Shown here: piece after piece, positions 43,639 through 53,652 of the stretch
How positions within the stretch are numbered: the first letter of the stretch is position 1
How the letters are laid out: each line of letters starts with the position of its first letter
Assembly (NCBI GenBank): GCA_946811185.2
Contig: OX328099.1
Span: 17,573,859-17,637,858 of the forward strand
Direction: 5' to 3'
Length of the DNA stretch: 64,000 nucleotides
From: Hippopus hippopus
Lineage: Eukaryota > Mollusca > Bivalvia > Cardiida > Cardiidae
Translations under genes and position numbers: made by a program
The notes under the pieces: generated by a model
Databases searched by the model: none
What the model was told of the DNA's origin: nothing
The model's input: the letters and a program-made list of their open reading frames with translations, nothing else

Positions 43639-43648
43639 TTCTCAGTAT

Positions 43649-43915
43649 CATGAGGGTTTGAAACCAGGAGGTTGCTGGTTCAAATGGCAAACTTGCCCAA
43701 TTTCTTTATGAGGATCAATAAAAGTCATTGTGACAGGATTCATTCCTCTCTCACTGCTTATCATTGTTTTGATAATTTTTGTGTGGGAAAGCAGCCTGTG
43801 GCTCGGGAAGAAATTTGTGCGGAGCTCTGGTAAACAAAACTCTAGGAAAGCATGGATAGGTGCACTGGTCACAGCAGTGTTGTTGAAATAATGTTGAAAA
43901 CAAAACATATACAAA
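43649..43915 (+). mobile_element. SINE, second tandem copy
   Basis: Starts after the preceding SINE's right duplication. GTTGCTGGTTCAAATGG is B-box-like. The body has TGTGACAGGATTCATTCCTC, GTGGGAAAGCAGCC and GGAAAGCATGGATAGGTGCAC, matching the SINE at 55260 read on its own strand. The tail is short and A-rich. Confidence 0.68.
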
Positions 43916-44216
43916 CAAAGAAAACAGCCCTGCTAGTCTGAACGCAGAAAAGAAAAGAAAATCTGCATGAATTGATCGACATTCTATGTAACATTGTCAT
44001 GTAACAGGTACAGAAATTTGTCCAGCATTGTTCGAATGGGTTCTTTTCTAATCTTGATATTTATAATGATAATAGATTTCTATGGTTCACTAAGGTGTTT
44101 TTAAGTTCGATTGATACCTTAGTAGCTTACAGATGAGAAGCAGATACCAGAATCAACACCTATTTTGGTACTGAGTCGCTATTTAGCAACATAGACTGCA
44201 TTTTCTTTTTTTAATG
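43916..44216. other. No recognised feature
   Basis: Nothing repeated or coding recognised. Confidence 0.4.
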
Positions 44217-44440
44217 TCTCCTATTTTTAGCTTGGCTGTTTGCAAAGAAAAGGTTGAGGTATTGTCATAGCCCTGTTGTCGGCGTTGGTCAAAAACCTTG
44301 AAATTTTCAGTTGTAAACTATCAAAAGGGCGACCTATGCAAAAGGGGCAGGTAAGCATCAAAATATTTTTGACAGAGTTATGCCCCTAACTGCAGCTGAG
44401 CGTTGGTACCTGCATGTGGTGCTCTTGTTTAATAAATGTC
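44217..44440 (+). mobile_element. Truncated molluscan dispersed repeat with CTCTTGTTT end
   Basis: TTTTTAGCTTGGCTGTTTGCA, GGTATTGTCATAGCCC, TTGTCGGCGTTGGTC, GAGTTATGCCCCTAAC and GTGGTGCTCTTGTTTA form the recognisable skeleton of a common molluscan repeat. It is related in its end to 1764-2580. Assignment is partly from memory of the family. Confidence 0.45.
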
Positions 44441-45186
44441 CCCAATTTGTTACTACCAATGACACAAGTATCTCTAAAAATTTTCTACCTGACCAGAACA
44501 CTGGACCACCCTAATACAAATTGGTCTAAGACAAATTAATGGTAAATTCTTAGGATAGAATTATTTCTTTAAGCACTATTGTTATCAAATTAAACAAATT
44601 AATGTTTTCAGAAAGTGTCTGGAGATCTAAGCTGTTGCTAACATATTTGCCTTTTTCTCACTTCTAACTAGATGGAAAATTATTTTTTTCTGAAACAGCA
44701 CTTTGCATTCTTCTGAAGTTTGGAGGATAAACCTGTTGTTTGGAGAGGAATTAGAATAAAACAAAAGGAAAAAAGGAAAGGAAGTTAATTCGATTGTGGC
44801 CTTTCATAGCACATTTTAATCAATACAGCTTATAAAAGTTGACTCCCTTGGGGATAATGTCAGGATAGATTAAAAGAAAAACGGAGTCTTGGAAGTGATT
44901 ATATTTTGATCAAATATTTATTGTCTGGTGTAGATCAGGGTTATTTCCCTTTTTTAAGTCTGCATCAGAATATAGAATTTTTGATGCAATTCTAAGGCTC
45001 TAACAAATGAAAACCATTGTAAAAAGCAGTAGGGATCCTTGTTTTTTGTAAAATACAACTTTCTATATTGTCCCTTTACAGAAGCTGAAAGATGTAATAT
45101 TTTTGTTTGTTTCTTTTTGGGTGTTGGGTGTGCTGTTCCTGGTATAATTTAATATTGATAAGGTTCATGAACCTGTATACATAACA
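44441..45186. other. No recognised feature
   Basis: AT-rich, non-repeated within the window. Confidence 0.45.
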
Positions 45187-45199
45187 TAAATTTTTCCTT

Positions 45200-45401
45200 G
45201 ACCAGCCCACATAGCTTAATTGGTAGAGCCTAGGACTTGTGAACAAGGTCCCATTTGACAGTGGTTTACACCAAGCTGGCTGAAGAACCAAGTGTAATGT
45301 AGGATGGGTTTCGTCCTGTATGCGCACTATCCCCTTCAGGGGGCATCACCCATATGGGCAACCAGTGCGGAGGATAAATAAATGCAATTTCAATCAATCA
45401 G
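45200..45401 (+). mobile_element. tRNA-derived SINE with 13-bp target duplication
   Basis: TAAATTTTTCCTT on both sides (45187-45199, 45402-45414). The head has a clear A-box, TAGCTTAATTGGTAGAGCC. A B-box-like block about 40 bases on is decayed. The body has CCCCTTCAGGGGGCATCAC, itself a hairpin; tail AATTTCAATCAATCAG. A different family from the SINE at 43365. Confidence 0.78.
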
Positions 45402-45429
45402 TAAATTTTTCCTTTTTTTTTTTTGAAAG

Positions 45430-45660
45430 TCATTCTTTACCAGAGACAATGAAATTTTAGACTTGATCATATTGAAAGAATTTGTAGACGAAAAATTGAA
45501 ATTGGCTCGGATGAGGAATTTGTCTCAGAAAGGCTCATAAACATTGTATGAAAAGGAGAAAATTTTGTTACCAGCATTTTCTCCTTTTCCCACAATGTTT
45601 TCAAAAGCACACTATGCTAGGGTCCATTAAACACAGGACTGTTAAATGGTAATGGGCTAA
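45430..45660 (-). mobile_element. TTM1 MITE, diverged
   Basis: TTCTTTACCAGAGACAATGAA start, TTTAGACTTGATCATATTG, CATTTTCTCCTTTTCCCAC right arm, AATGGTAATGGGCTAA end. The left arm has lost the ATGCT tip. Confidence 0.8.
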
Positions 45661-46039
45661 AGAGCTGAGGGATAATATTCTATTACAACTGAAAGATTGA
45701 ATAAATGGGTATTAATTTATCAATTTAGAACTGCAGCCTTTGATTGATAGCAAGTACATGGAAAAACTTTTGTAATTTGATAAATATGCCCTCATAGTTT
45801 CAGATTTAGTCATAATGTCCGCACATGTCAAACTCGCGTTTCGGTGGTTTGTCAACATCAGTATGAGGTAATCTATATTGTAGATGATTGTTTCATTGTG
45901 GTTACAGATACAGTTGGTTACTGTCCACTTACATGTTGTGAGATTTTTATGGGGATTAGAACTTCAGAATTGCAATAATTGCAGTTTTGCTTTTGGCTGG
46001 ATATCTTCATTTGGTTTACTTGTTTTGGCAGCGAAAGGT
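45661..46039. other. No recognised feature
   Basis: No repeat or gene recognised. Confidence 0.4.
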
Positions 46040-46268
46040 TTAACCCTTTACCAAACAATCCCGGGTTTTCACGACTCTGAGAAAGAAGCCTTTTGAAAAC
46101 ATTGTGGGAAAAGGAGAAAATGCTGGTAACCAGCATTTTCTCCTTTTCCCATAATGTTTTCAAGCCTTCTCAGAACAAATTTCAATTTTTGAGTCACATT
46201 AATTTTGTCGTCTGCAAATGCTTTCAATTTTGACAAGTCTAAAATTTTTTCGTTTGGTAAAGAGTTAA
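46040..46268 (+). mobile_element. TTM1 MITE
   Basis: TTAACCCTTTACCAAACAATC start, TTTTCGTTTGGTAAAGAGTTAA end. Near-perfect palindrome with one mismatch (CCCATAATG). Confidence 0.93.
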
Positions 46269-46537
46269 TAACATTATGAGATCATTCTAACAAGTGCCTA
46301 CAACATTGATTTAGTGAGGAATGAATGAAATATTTTTTGATGAACACCAAAATACTTCCCCATGTATTCTGTGCGCAGGTGTAAAATTTTACTGAACAAA
46401 GTAGACTTTCACATTTCATGCAACCTTAGACCAGAGTTCTCTGCTGTCACTAATTTTCAGGGTCATCAAGTTAAATCAACTGGAAATGCACTGATTTTAT
46501 GAGATGTGAAAGGTGTCATTCAATCACAAACAGGTGT

Positions 46538-46763
46538 TTAACTCTTTACTTAACAATCACATATCTCAACAAACCTCAGAAGGGAGACTTGTGAAAATAT
46601 TGTGGGAAGAGGAGAAAATGAAAACATAGTGGGAAAAGGAGAACATGCTGGTAACCCTTTTCCCCCTTCAAAGGCAGAACCATCTCATGAGCAATATTTG
46701 TTGTCAGCAAGAATGTTTTCAGTATGGACAAGTTAAAAATTTTGTTGGCTTGTCAAGATTTAA
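46538..46763 (+). mobile_element. TTM1 MITE with rearranged hairpin
   Basis: TTAA at both ends. The left arm is present twice in tandem (ATTGTGGGAAGAGGAGAAAAT then CATAGTGGGAAAAGGAGAAC), while the right arm is reduced to CCTTTTCCCCC. Slippage within the hairpin is likely. Confidence 0.82.
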
Positions 46764-46780
46764 ACTGATTACCCTAAATG

Positions 46781-47040
46781 ACTTGCAACACGTGAAAAGG
46801 GGCATTCAGACATTTGCGTAAAGTGTCGTCTCGGATCAGCCTGCGCAGTCCGCGCAGGTTAATCCGAGACGGCACTTTACGACTACATTAGATTTTGTGA
46901 TACAGTAGACTTGCACAAAACAGAAAATTACACAAAAACAGAAAGTGTTGTTTCGGATTAGCCTGCGTGTACTGCACAGGCTGATCCAAGACGACACTTT
47001 ACGCAAATGTCCGAATGCCCCTTTTCGCGTGTTGCAGGCC
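46781..47040. mobile_element. Palindromic CpG-rich MITE, copy 2 (~260 bp)
   Basis: ACTTGCAACACGTGAAAAGG at the left, CGCGTGTTGCAGGCC at the right. Arms carry GACATTTGCGTAAAGTGTCG and CCTGCGCAGTCCGCGCAGG. AAAT lies before the start and after the end, compatible with a 4-bp duplication. Relatives at 9963 and 50730. Confidence 0.86.
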
Positions 47041-47088
47041 AAATAATATTTTTCTTAGATCATCATCTAAGCATGAATATTCACATGA

Positions 47089-47290
47089 ATGAAGGGGCCA
47101 TGCTTGCAGTGTTGGATTCAGAACCTGGAGATCCTGAGGGTATGATCCTCATTTGCAGAATTGATTTTTTTTCATGGGAGCATCCTTGGACAATACACTT
47201 CAGAGCCATAGCCTAGTACTGCTGAAACGGAGGACATAAATATGTCAGCTGTCACCCTGAAATAATGTTGAAACACCATTAAATAATTAA
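47089..47290 (+). mobile_element. SINE, diverged
   Basis: The head region CAGTGTTGGATTCAGAACC is weakly tRNA-like. The body has AGCCTAGTACTGCTGAAAC and CCTGAAATAATGTTGAAACA, with tail CCATTAAATAATTAATT. Same general body/tail order as the other SINEs. Confidence 0.5.
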
Positions 47291-47559
47291 TTGCAAGATG
47301 GGGATATTTTCCAAGATAATAATGTTAAATATGGTGGCGAAAAAAGGCAACTGTTTGTCAAGTAATTGCTTCTGTCTTTTTCACAATATTTATAATAAGC
47401 TGCCTGCTATGGCCTTCCAGGTGTGATTGGCTGGCTTACTATGGCGATGGAGGAAGTGAGTTTGTCAGTATCGCCTGAAAATTGATCTGCATTAGACTTT
47501 TTTTTTTTGAAAATAAATTGGTGAAAGGGGATAATTTCCTTCAAGTAAACTTTAATTTA

Positions 47560-47910
47560 AAGTCTTTGTAGCAGCCAGAAGTAAACAATGAGGTGTTAAA
47601 ATGCATTTAATTTTATGTCATGTTAGATGACAATCTGTTATTGTACGGTCAGTTCAAGTGTTAGTTGCTGGCAGGAAAATGAATTTTAAAACCAGGTAAA
47701 AAGTAAACAAAGAGCAACCGGGCAACTTTTGACCTAGTTTTAAAATTAATTTCTCTGCCAGTGACTAACACTTGGATTGACTGTACAATAACAGATTGTG
47801 CTCTTTACAATAATTTCCATTCTTTTAAATAGTTTGACATAAATTTATAGATTTAAATGCATTTTACTATCCTATTTGTTTAGTGTTGGCTGCTATTGGG
47901 CCTTTAAGAA
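47560..47910. mobile_element. Fold-back element (~350 bp)
   Basis: Inverted arms of about 170 bp meet near 47735. GTAGCAGCCAGAAGTAAAC pairs with inverse TTTAGTGTTGGCTGCTA, AAAATGCATTTAA with TTAAATGCATTTT, and CAATCTGTTATTGTACGGTCA with its near-inverse at 47772-47792. TTTAA occurs at both outer edges. Single copy in the window. Confidence 0.75.
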
Positions 47911-48388
47911 ATGATATTATGAAAGGAGAACTCCTCCTCTTCTCCTTTCTCCCCCCCCCCCCCCCCCCCCCTTAATTTTTCCAAAAAGCGCATCTGTCAT
48001 AAGGGGTTAAAAGGTGTTTGCAAGCAAGAGATGATGTCAGTCAATCAGAGGTTTTCAGTCAAATAAGTATTTCTGAAAACACAAATAACATCAATTCTAT
48101 ATCTGAAAACAGCCTGTTAGCAGTCATTTTGTATTTATAAATTCTTTGTAATTATTAATTCCATTGATGATATGAAACCAGTGACAACCATATTTCTTTG
48201 ATGATTGTGCTGTGAAGCATACTTCAGTTTTCCCAGATGAGGTTTGTGGTTCAGTGGTATTGACTTCGAGGTCTTCAATGTCGCTGAACTGATATTAGTC
48301 ATTCCTTTCATGATAAATATGCTGTCTCTTGGAGATTTAACCTGGCTGACTTCTGAACTGTTAACCAATCATATAGGATATGTCAAGT
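47911..48388. other. Unrecognised sequence with a 21-C tract
   Basis: A run of 21 C at 47951-47971 follows a CTCCTCCTCTTCTCC stretch. Nothing else recognised; a 77-codon minus frame at 48135-48368 has no recognisable domain. Confidence 0.5.
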
Positions 48389-48595
48389 GTAATCCTTTAC
48401 CACACAATCCCAACTTTTAACGACCCTTAGAAACAAAGCTTTTGAAAACTTTTGGTAATCAGCATTTTCACCTTTTCCCACAAAGTTTTCTACCCTTCCA
48501 AAATTTCTTTAATTTTTAAGTCACATTTATTTTGATGTCTGCAAATGCTTTCAATTTGGACTAGTCTAAAATTTTATTGTTTGGTAAAGGGTTAA
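48389..48595 (+). mobile_element. TTM1 MITE, left arm reduced, inverted doublet
   Basis: CCTTTACCACACAATCCCAAC head, GAAAACTTTTGGTAATCAGC where the left arm should be, right arm CACCTTTTCCCACAAAG, end TTATTGTTTGGTAAAGGG. Shares TTAA at 48592 with the next copy. Confidence 0.86.
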
Positions 48596-48823
48596 CCCTT
48601 TACCAAACGAAAATTTTTTTAGACTTGTCCAAACTCAAAGCAGTTAAAGACGAGGATTTAAATGTGGTTCAAATGGGCAAAGTTGTCTTTGAAAGGAAAG
48701 AAAACATTTTGGGCAAAGGAGAAATCGTGGTTACCAGCATTTTCTCGTAGTCCCGCAATGTTTTCAAAAATGTCCTTCCTCCTGAAAGGTGTTTAAAGAT
48801 AGGATTTCTTAGTAATGGATTAA
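48592..48823 (-). mobile_element. TTM1 MITE, right member of an inverted doublet
   Basis: Shared TTAA, then CCCTTTACCAAACGAAAAT; end TTAGTAATGGATTAA. Arms diverged (AACATTTTGGGCAAAGG and CTCGTAGTCCCGC). Confidence 0.85.
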
Positions 48824-48837
48824 GGTTTGGTAGCTTA

Positions 48838-49958
48838 AACCCCTGTCACACCAGGGCGGAGATCCCATGCCATCCAAGAAAAAAATGCAGAATGCCGACG
48901 TGCGCGCAGTACGATCGCAAGCATCACCACAGTAACGTAGTGGCATTGCGAGTAGACGCGTTGGGATTGTCTAGGACGCCGAGGGACGGCGCGCATTTTG
49001 AGCATGCACAAAACAAATGCCGTCGCTCGGCGTTGTGATAAGAGCGCAGTGGGTCACCGGAAGGTTGTCTTAGTGTCGCAGTAAGATCTCCCACAACGCC
49101 ACAGGAGCTCCGCCGGCGTGCACAGAGGTTACAGTGCAAATGCTATGGTTGTCGGTGGTGTTTGCATGGAGATTGTACTGCATGCTCTGAGATGTTACTG
49201 TGCTTATACGGCGCGTCAGCGGCGCTTATACGGTGCGTCATCGGTGCTGACACGGAGTGTTATTTATTTCACTGCGCTCTTAAAACAATTCCTCTGAGCT
49301 GCAACGGCGATCATTGCGCTCATAACGCGCTTCTGAAGCGTCCATCAGGCTTTGTCTGACAAAAACGAACATATACATGTAGTAGACGAAGCATTCAAAT
49401 AAACATTCAATTCACCATGGCTGATGTATGCAAGCAAGCCGGACTAGTAATGGTTGAGGAGGTGACAGTGGTTGACTTGCTTCTGTTTGAGAGGGTTGGG
49501 GTTTATGTCGTCCTTTTCCCCCTTTCTTTGAACGAGCATAGTTTTATTCTCCATTGACTTTTCTAGACCACAGCAAAAAACAACTGATAGACAAATTTGT
49601 ACACATACAATTCGTTCTCAGAGACAGTTAAAACGATTGTCAAGAACACGCCGTCGGCGTAGTGTGAGCGCCTTGAGAATGCCGTGAATGCCCAGTGCAC
49701 GCAGTATGAGCACCGTGGAAGCGCAGAACCCGCAGTGGTAGCGCCATGAGAGCGCAGAGAATTGCCAAGAAGAACTCCATAGGGACGCAATAACGCGCCA
49801 TAGAAACTCCGTAGCAACGCCTTGGTTGTGGTGAGAACACTGTGACATCTCGGTCTTCGTGAAAAATATCCGATTTTTCCTGCGATCTCATGGCGCTCTC
49901 GGAAATTAAACAAGGCCGCCCTAACGCAGTGGAAACGCCATATAGTGTAACAGGGGCT
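48838..49958. mobile_element. GC-rich Harbinger-like element (1.1 kb)
   Basis: Inverted ends AACCCCTGTCACACC (left) and, read inward, AGCCCCTGTTACACT (right), with TTA directly outside each (48835-48837, 49959-49961). Both flanks are CpG-rich mosaics of GCGCAGT, GGCGCG and CGCCGT words, with several false open frames. The central ~180 bp is AT-richer and contains a 46-codon frame at 49417. The 3-bp TTA duplication suits PIF/Harbinger (TWA). Confidence 0.7.
49417..49557 (+). CDS. 46-codon open frame inside the Harbinger-like element (hypothetical)
   Basis: ATG in a strong context (TTCACCATGG), Met-Ala-Asp start, then a hydrophobic/acidic stretch including VMVEEVTVVDLLLFERV and a TGA at 49555. 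It sits in the only non-GC-rich part of the element. It could be the start of a deleted transposase gene, but I cannot match it to a domain. It may also be chance. Confidence 0.25.
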   Translation: MADVCKQAGLVMVEEVTVVDLLLFERVGVYVVLFPLSLNEHSFILH

Positions 49959-50203
49959 TTACAAGAGCACAAAATACTGTGTTGAAGGTCATACAGTGCT
50001 GTAGACTCATTGTTAGTTAACCTCTACAATTTCAAACATCCGAAAAACTGTTTCAGAAATGTCTTCCTTTGGCCTCCCTGAAGGCTGTTGATAGTGAAGA
50101 GCTCTTAAAGTTGTTGGGATCATGTAGTCAAGGCTCATGGTAGGCATAGATGTGGTTAAACCTCAAAGATGTTTTAGAAGCAGTTAGATGACATGATTTT
50201 GCT

Positions 50204-50433
50204 TTAACCATTTACCACACATTCCCAACTTTTAACGACAATGAAAAAAGAAGCCTTTTAAAAACATGGTGGGGAAAGGAGAAAATGCTGGTAACCAGCA
50301 TTTTCTCCTTTTCCCACCATGTTTTCTACCCTTTTCAAAGTAAATGTCAATTTTTCAGTCGGATTTATTTTGTGGTCTGCAAATTCTTTCAATTTGGACC
50401 AGTCAAAAACTTTTTCGTTTGGGAAAGAATTAA
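50204..50433 (+). mobile_element. TTM1 MITE with matched change in both arms
   Basis: TTAACCATTTACCACACATTC start, GTTTGGGAAAGAATTAA end. Arm bases read AACATGGTGG and CCACCATGTT where the consensus has AACATTGTGG and CCACAATGTT, so pairing is kept. Confidence 0.92.
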
Positions 50434-50729
50434 AGCCCCCTTCTTCCATCTGGAATGATAGAGACACTACTGTTTTTTTTTCCAGGTTTAGTTAAGTAAA
50501 TTTTGTAGTTTACAAGGACTCCTTTTTATTCTTTTTTCATGAGAAAAAAATGTTGTAATTTTGACCAATTGAAATTAAAAATGATGTGACATCAGAAGGA
50601 AATTGCAATGCACTGAAATTATTTCACCACTTCCTTTATTATAATAAGAAAAAGAAGAAAAATCTTGTCAGAGGCAGGATGCATAATTGATATAATTATG
50701 CTATAATTTATATAATTCTGTTATAATAT

Positions 50730-50965
50730 GGCCTGCAACACGTGAAAAGGGGCATTCAGACATTTGCGTAAAGCGTCGTTTGGATCAGCCTGCTCAGTTC
50801 GCGCAGGCTGATCCAGGAGGACACTTTCCGATCGTGTGTGATTTTCTGTATCACACAAGTTTACTGTACGACAAAATCTGATGATATAAAGTGCTGACTG
50901 CGCAGGCTGATCCGGGACGACACTTTACGCAAATGTCTGAAAGCCTTTTTCGCATGTTGCAGACC
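50730..50965. mobile_element. Palindromic CpG-rich MITE, copy 3 (236 bp)
   Basis: GGCCTGCAACACGTGAAAAGG left, CGCATGTTGCAGACC right, ATAT on both sides (50726-50729, 50966-50969). Inner arms CAGTTCGCGCAGGCTGATCC and GACTGCGCAGGCTGATCC. Best-supported 4-bp duplication of the family. Confidence 0.88.
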
Positions 50966-51055
50966 ATATATGACATACTTTTGATACAGAATTGTTGCTT
51001 ATAAAATGAGACAAACATCAAGAACAGAGAAAATGTTCCATGTATTGGACTTAGT

Positions 51056-51257
51056 TTAACTCTTTACCACAAGACAAAATTTGGACCTTTCCAAATCCAA
51101 AGCATGAAATCGTGGAATTTATTCCTTCAAAGCTAGGAAACACTGTGGAAAAAGGGGAAATGCTGGTTACCAGCATTTTCTCCTTTACCTTAAAAGTTTT
51201 GAAAAGTCCTCTTCCTCAAGGTTGTTAAAACCCAGAATGATGTGGTAAAAGGATAAC
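51056..51257 (-). mobile_element. TTM1 MITE, member of a direct doublet
   Basis: TTAACTCTTTACCACAAGAC start, ATGTGGTAAAAGGATAA end. Body shortened before the hairpin. The next copy begins at its last bases in the same orientation. Confidence 0.85.
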
Positions 51258-51488
51258 TCTTAACCAAATGACAAAACTCCAGACTGGTCCAAATTGAAAG
51301 TCTTTGCAGACAACATAATTATTAAATATAGCTCATAATTATCATGAGCTTTGCCTGTGATAGGATAGAAAACATTGAGGGAAAGGGAGAAAATGCTGGT
51401 TACCAGCAATTTTCTCCTTTTCCCAAAATGTTTTCAAACGGCTTTTTCTAGGGTTGTTTAAACTCAGAATTGTGTGGTTAAAGTGTTA
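51253..51488 (-). mobile_element. TTM1 MITE, member of a direct doublet
   Basis: ATAACTCTTAACCAAATGAC start, GTGTGGTTAAAGTGTTAT end. It contains an extra CATAATTATCATGAGC stretch before the left arm. Confidence 0.84.
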
Positions 51489-51721
51489 TGGTAAGTTGAG
51501 AGCACTTTTAGGACTGCAGAATGCTATAAGGAACATGTGACCGACAAAAATCTTCATAGAATCTGGAAATGATGGTACTTTTTGTTTGATATTTTATGTG
51601 TGAGGGAGCCATTGATATCGAATAAAAAGATGCATGCAGACTGATTTTATTGTTTTTTTGATTCCATTTGGGATACCATATATGATAACATTTCTGCATT
51701 AAAAAAACCCAAGTACATTAC

Positions 51722-51926
51722 CTACATCAAAAGACAAAATTTTAGACTTGTCCATACAACAAAATCAGATATGACTTAAATGATGGAATTTGTTCATAAT
51801 AGGGTAGATAACATGGTGGAAAAAGGAGAAAATGCTTGTTCTCAGCATTTTCTCTTTCCCACTATGTTTCCAAATGGCCTCTTTCCCAGTGTCATTAATC
51901 CTCTGGATTGTATTGTAAAGGGTTAA
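51722..51926 (-). mobile_element. TTM1 MITE, left end lost
   Basis: AAAGACAAAATTTTAGACTTG, AACATGGTGGAAAAAGGAG left arm, TCTTTCCCACTATGTTT right arm, TGTAAAGGGTTAA end. Confidence 0.8.
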
Positions 51927-52309
51927 GTATTGCTTGAGATACACAAAATGTTACCAAAATCTCTGATATACACTGTTGTTGCTTAGAAGATTTCCTGTAA
52001 AATTTGAATAATGGCAGGTTAAAGTCAGGCTTTGAAACTGAAATGCATTGGGCGCAACACCATCAACAACAATTTATTGAGACAATGAAAAGTAAATCAA
52101 CAATTTTACCCCCTGTAGATTGTTTACATTCACTGAATCTCATAGATACTTTATCATAATACTCAAAATACTGTCATTTTCTGAATATTCTGGGTTAGCT
52201 ACATTAAAGAAGTGATGCTACTTCTCAACTCACCAGAGCACAAAGAGCTCAAGATGAGCTTTTGTGACTGTACAGTGTCAATCATGTGTTGTGGGGGCGT
52301 TAAGAATTA
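51927..52309. other. No recognised feature
   Basis: No repeat or coding frame recognised. Confidence 0.4.
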
Positions 52310-52620
52310 CCTCGTTTGCACTCTAGAGGCATTATTTTCAGTCAGATACTCATGAAATTTGTCTGAATGTTTGTTTTAATGTTTCTGACAAGTTTGACAT
52401 TGGATCATATTTAATTCCTAAAGTAGGTCACTGAGACAAATCTTAGAAATAAAAAACTTGTGTAGATCCCAGAAGCCACATTGCCAGTCTGATACTCATG
52501 AAAGTTGGATAGAATGTTTGTCTTGACAATATCTTTGACAAGCTTGATATTGGGTCACATGGGGTCAAAAAGTAGGTCACTGGGATAAATCTTAAAAAAA
52601 ACTTGCACACTATGTGTACC
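52310..52620 (+). repeat. Two tandem units of a ~170-bp molluscan repeat
   Basis: Both units carry CAGTCAGATACTCATGAAA or CCAGTCTGATACTCATGAAAG, then GAATGTTTGT, GACAAGTTTGACATTGG/GACAAGCTTGATATTGG, AAGTAGGTCACTG and AAATCTTA. The words match a widespread bivalve-type repeat. A diverged relative is at 60300. Confidence 0.7.
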
Positions 52621-52898
52621 AGTAACTGTACATGTATAAAATGTTTGCCTGGAAGCAAGGAGAAAAAAGCAAAATTTCAACCAACAGATCCTGGAAAATT
52701 GGTTACGCCCATTTTAAGATGTCTGTCAGTCAACTACCTCGTACTTATTTCATTTGATTGCCTATTTACCCTCCCTCTGTCAGGAAGTGTCTTTTGTCAG
52801 TATTTATGAGATAAAGTTTTGATGTCTCTGCTCCTGAAAATCTGAAGTATTGATATCCAAGGTAAATGCATATTTGTTAACATAGAGAATTTTTTTTT

Positions 52899-53125
52899 TT
52901 AACTCTTTACCAATGAAAAAAAATAAGACTTGATGAAATAGAAAGAATCTGTAGACGTCTAATTCCAAATTGGTACAAATTAGCCAAAGTTCTCTGATGG
53001 GGTGAATAAACATTGTGGGAAAAGGAGAAAATGCTGGTTACCAGCATTTTCTCCTTTTCCCACTGTTTTCTAAAGCTTTCTTCTTCAGGGTCATTCAAAC
53101 TCGGGATTGTTTGGTAAAGGGTTAA
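52899..53125 (-). mobile_element. TTM1 MITE
   Basis: TTAACTCTTTACCAATGAAA start, CGGGATTGTTTGGTAAAGGG end with TTAA. Hairpin good; the right arm lacks AAT at its base. Confidence 0.9.
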
Positions 53126-53144
53126 AAATATAGAGATTTCCATC

Positions 53145-53480
53145 AGTTAAGGATTACGATCCCTAACCCATTGGTAAAAATCATGTAACATTGACATTTT
53201 CGTGAAGGCTATTCAGTCAATCTCGGTAGCTCAAGTCTTTTAATATGAGAGTATGGGGCCGTACACTCACTAACTCATAGGTAAATGATGTTTTCCTGGA
53301 CGTTTTCGTAAGGCTATTCAGTCAGTCTCGGTACCTTCAGTCTTTTAATATGAGAGTTAGGGGCCGTAGACTCGATAACTCATCGCAAATATCGTGTAAC
53401 ATCGACAGTTTCATAAAAGCTGTTCGGCCAATCTAGGCAGCTTCTGTCTTTTAACATGGATTTAGGGGCCGTAGACCTTA
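53145..53480 (+). repeat. Tandem array, three ~106-bp units
   Basis: AGGCTATTCAGTCAATCTCGG (53206), AGGCTATTCAGTCAGTCTCGG (53311) and AAGCTGTTCGGCCAATCTAGG (53417) mark the units. Each is followed by CAGTCTTTTAATATGAGAG-like and GGGGCCGTA words. Spacing 105-106. Confidence 0.85.
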
Positions 53481-53652
53481 AAAGAGGTCCACAAATTGTA
53501 GTGTCAAGGCAGACTTTGTTGAGGTAATCCTTGTGAAATACTGAACATTTTGGATTCAGTATCAGTCTGCATAGGTTGTGCAGTCTTTTTATCAGCGATT
53601 TGTAGCAGACACTGCAAGATGACTGTCCCTAAGAAGTAATGGGTTTGGAATA

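Noticed and set aside
49563..49972. Overlapping minus-strand frames of 76-116 codons
   Set aside because: All lie in the GC-rich flank of a Harbinger-like element, where stop codons are scarce; several frames are open at once.
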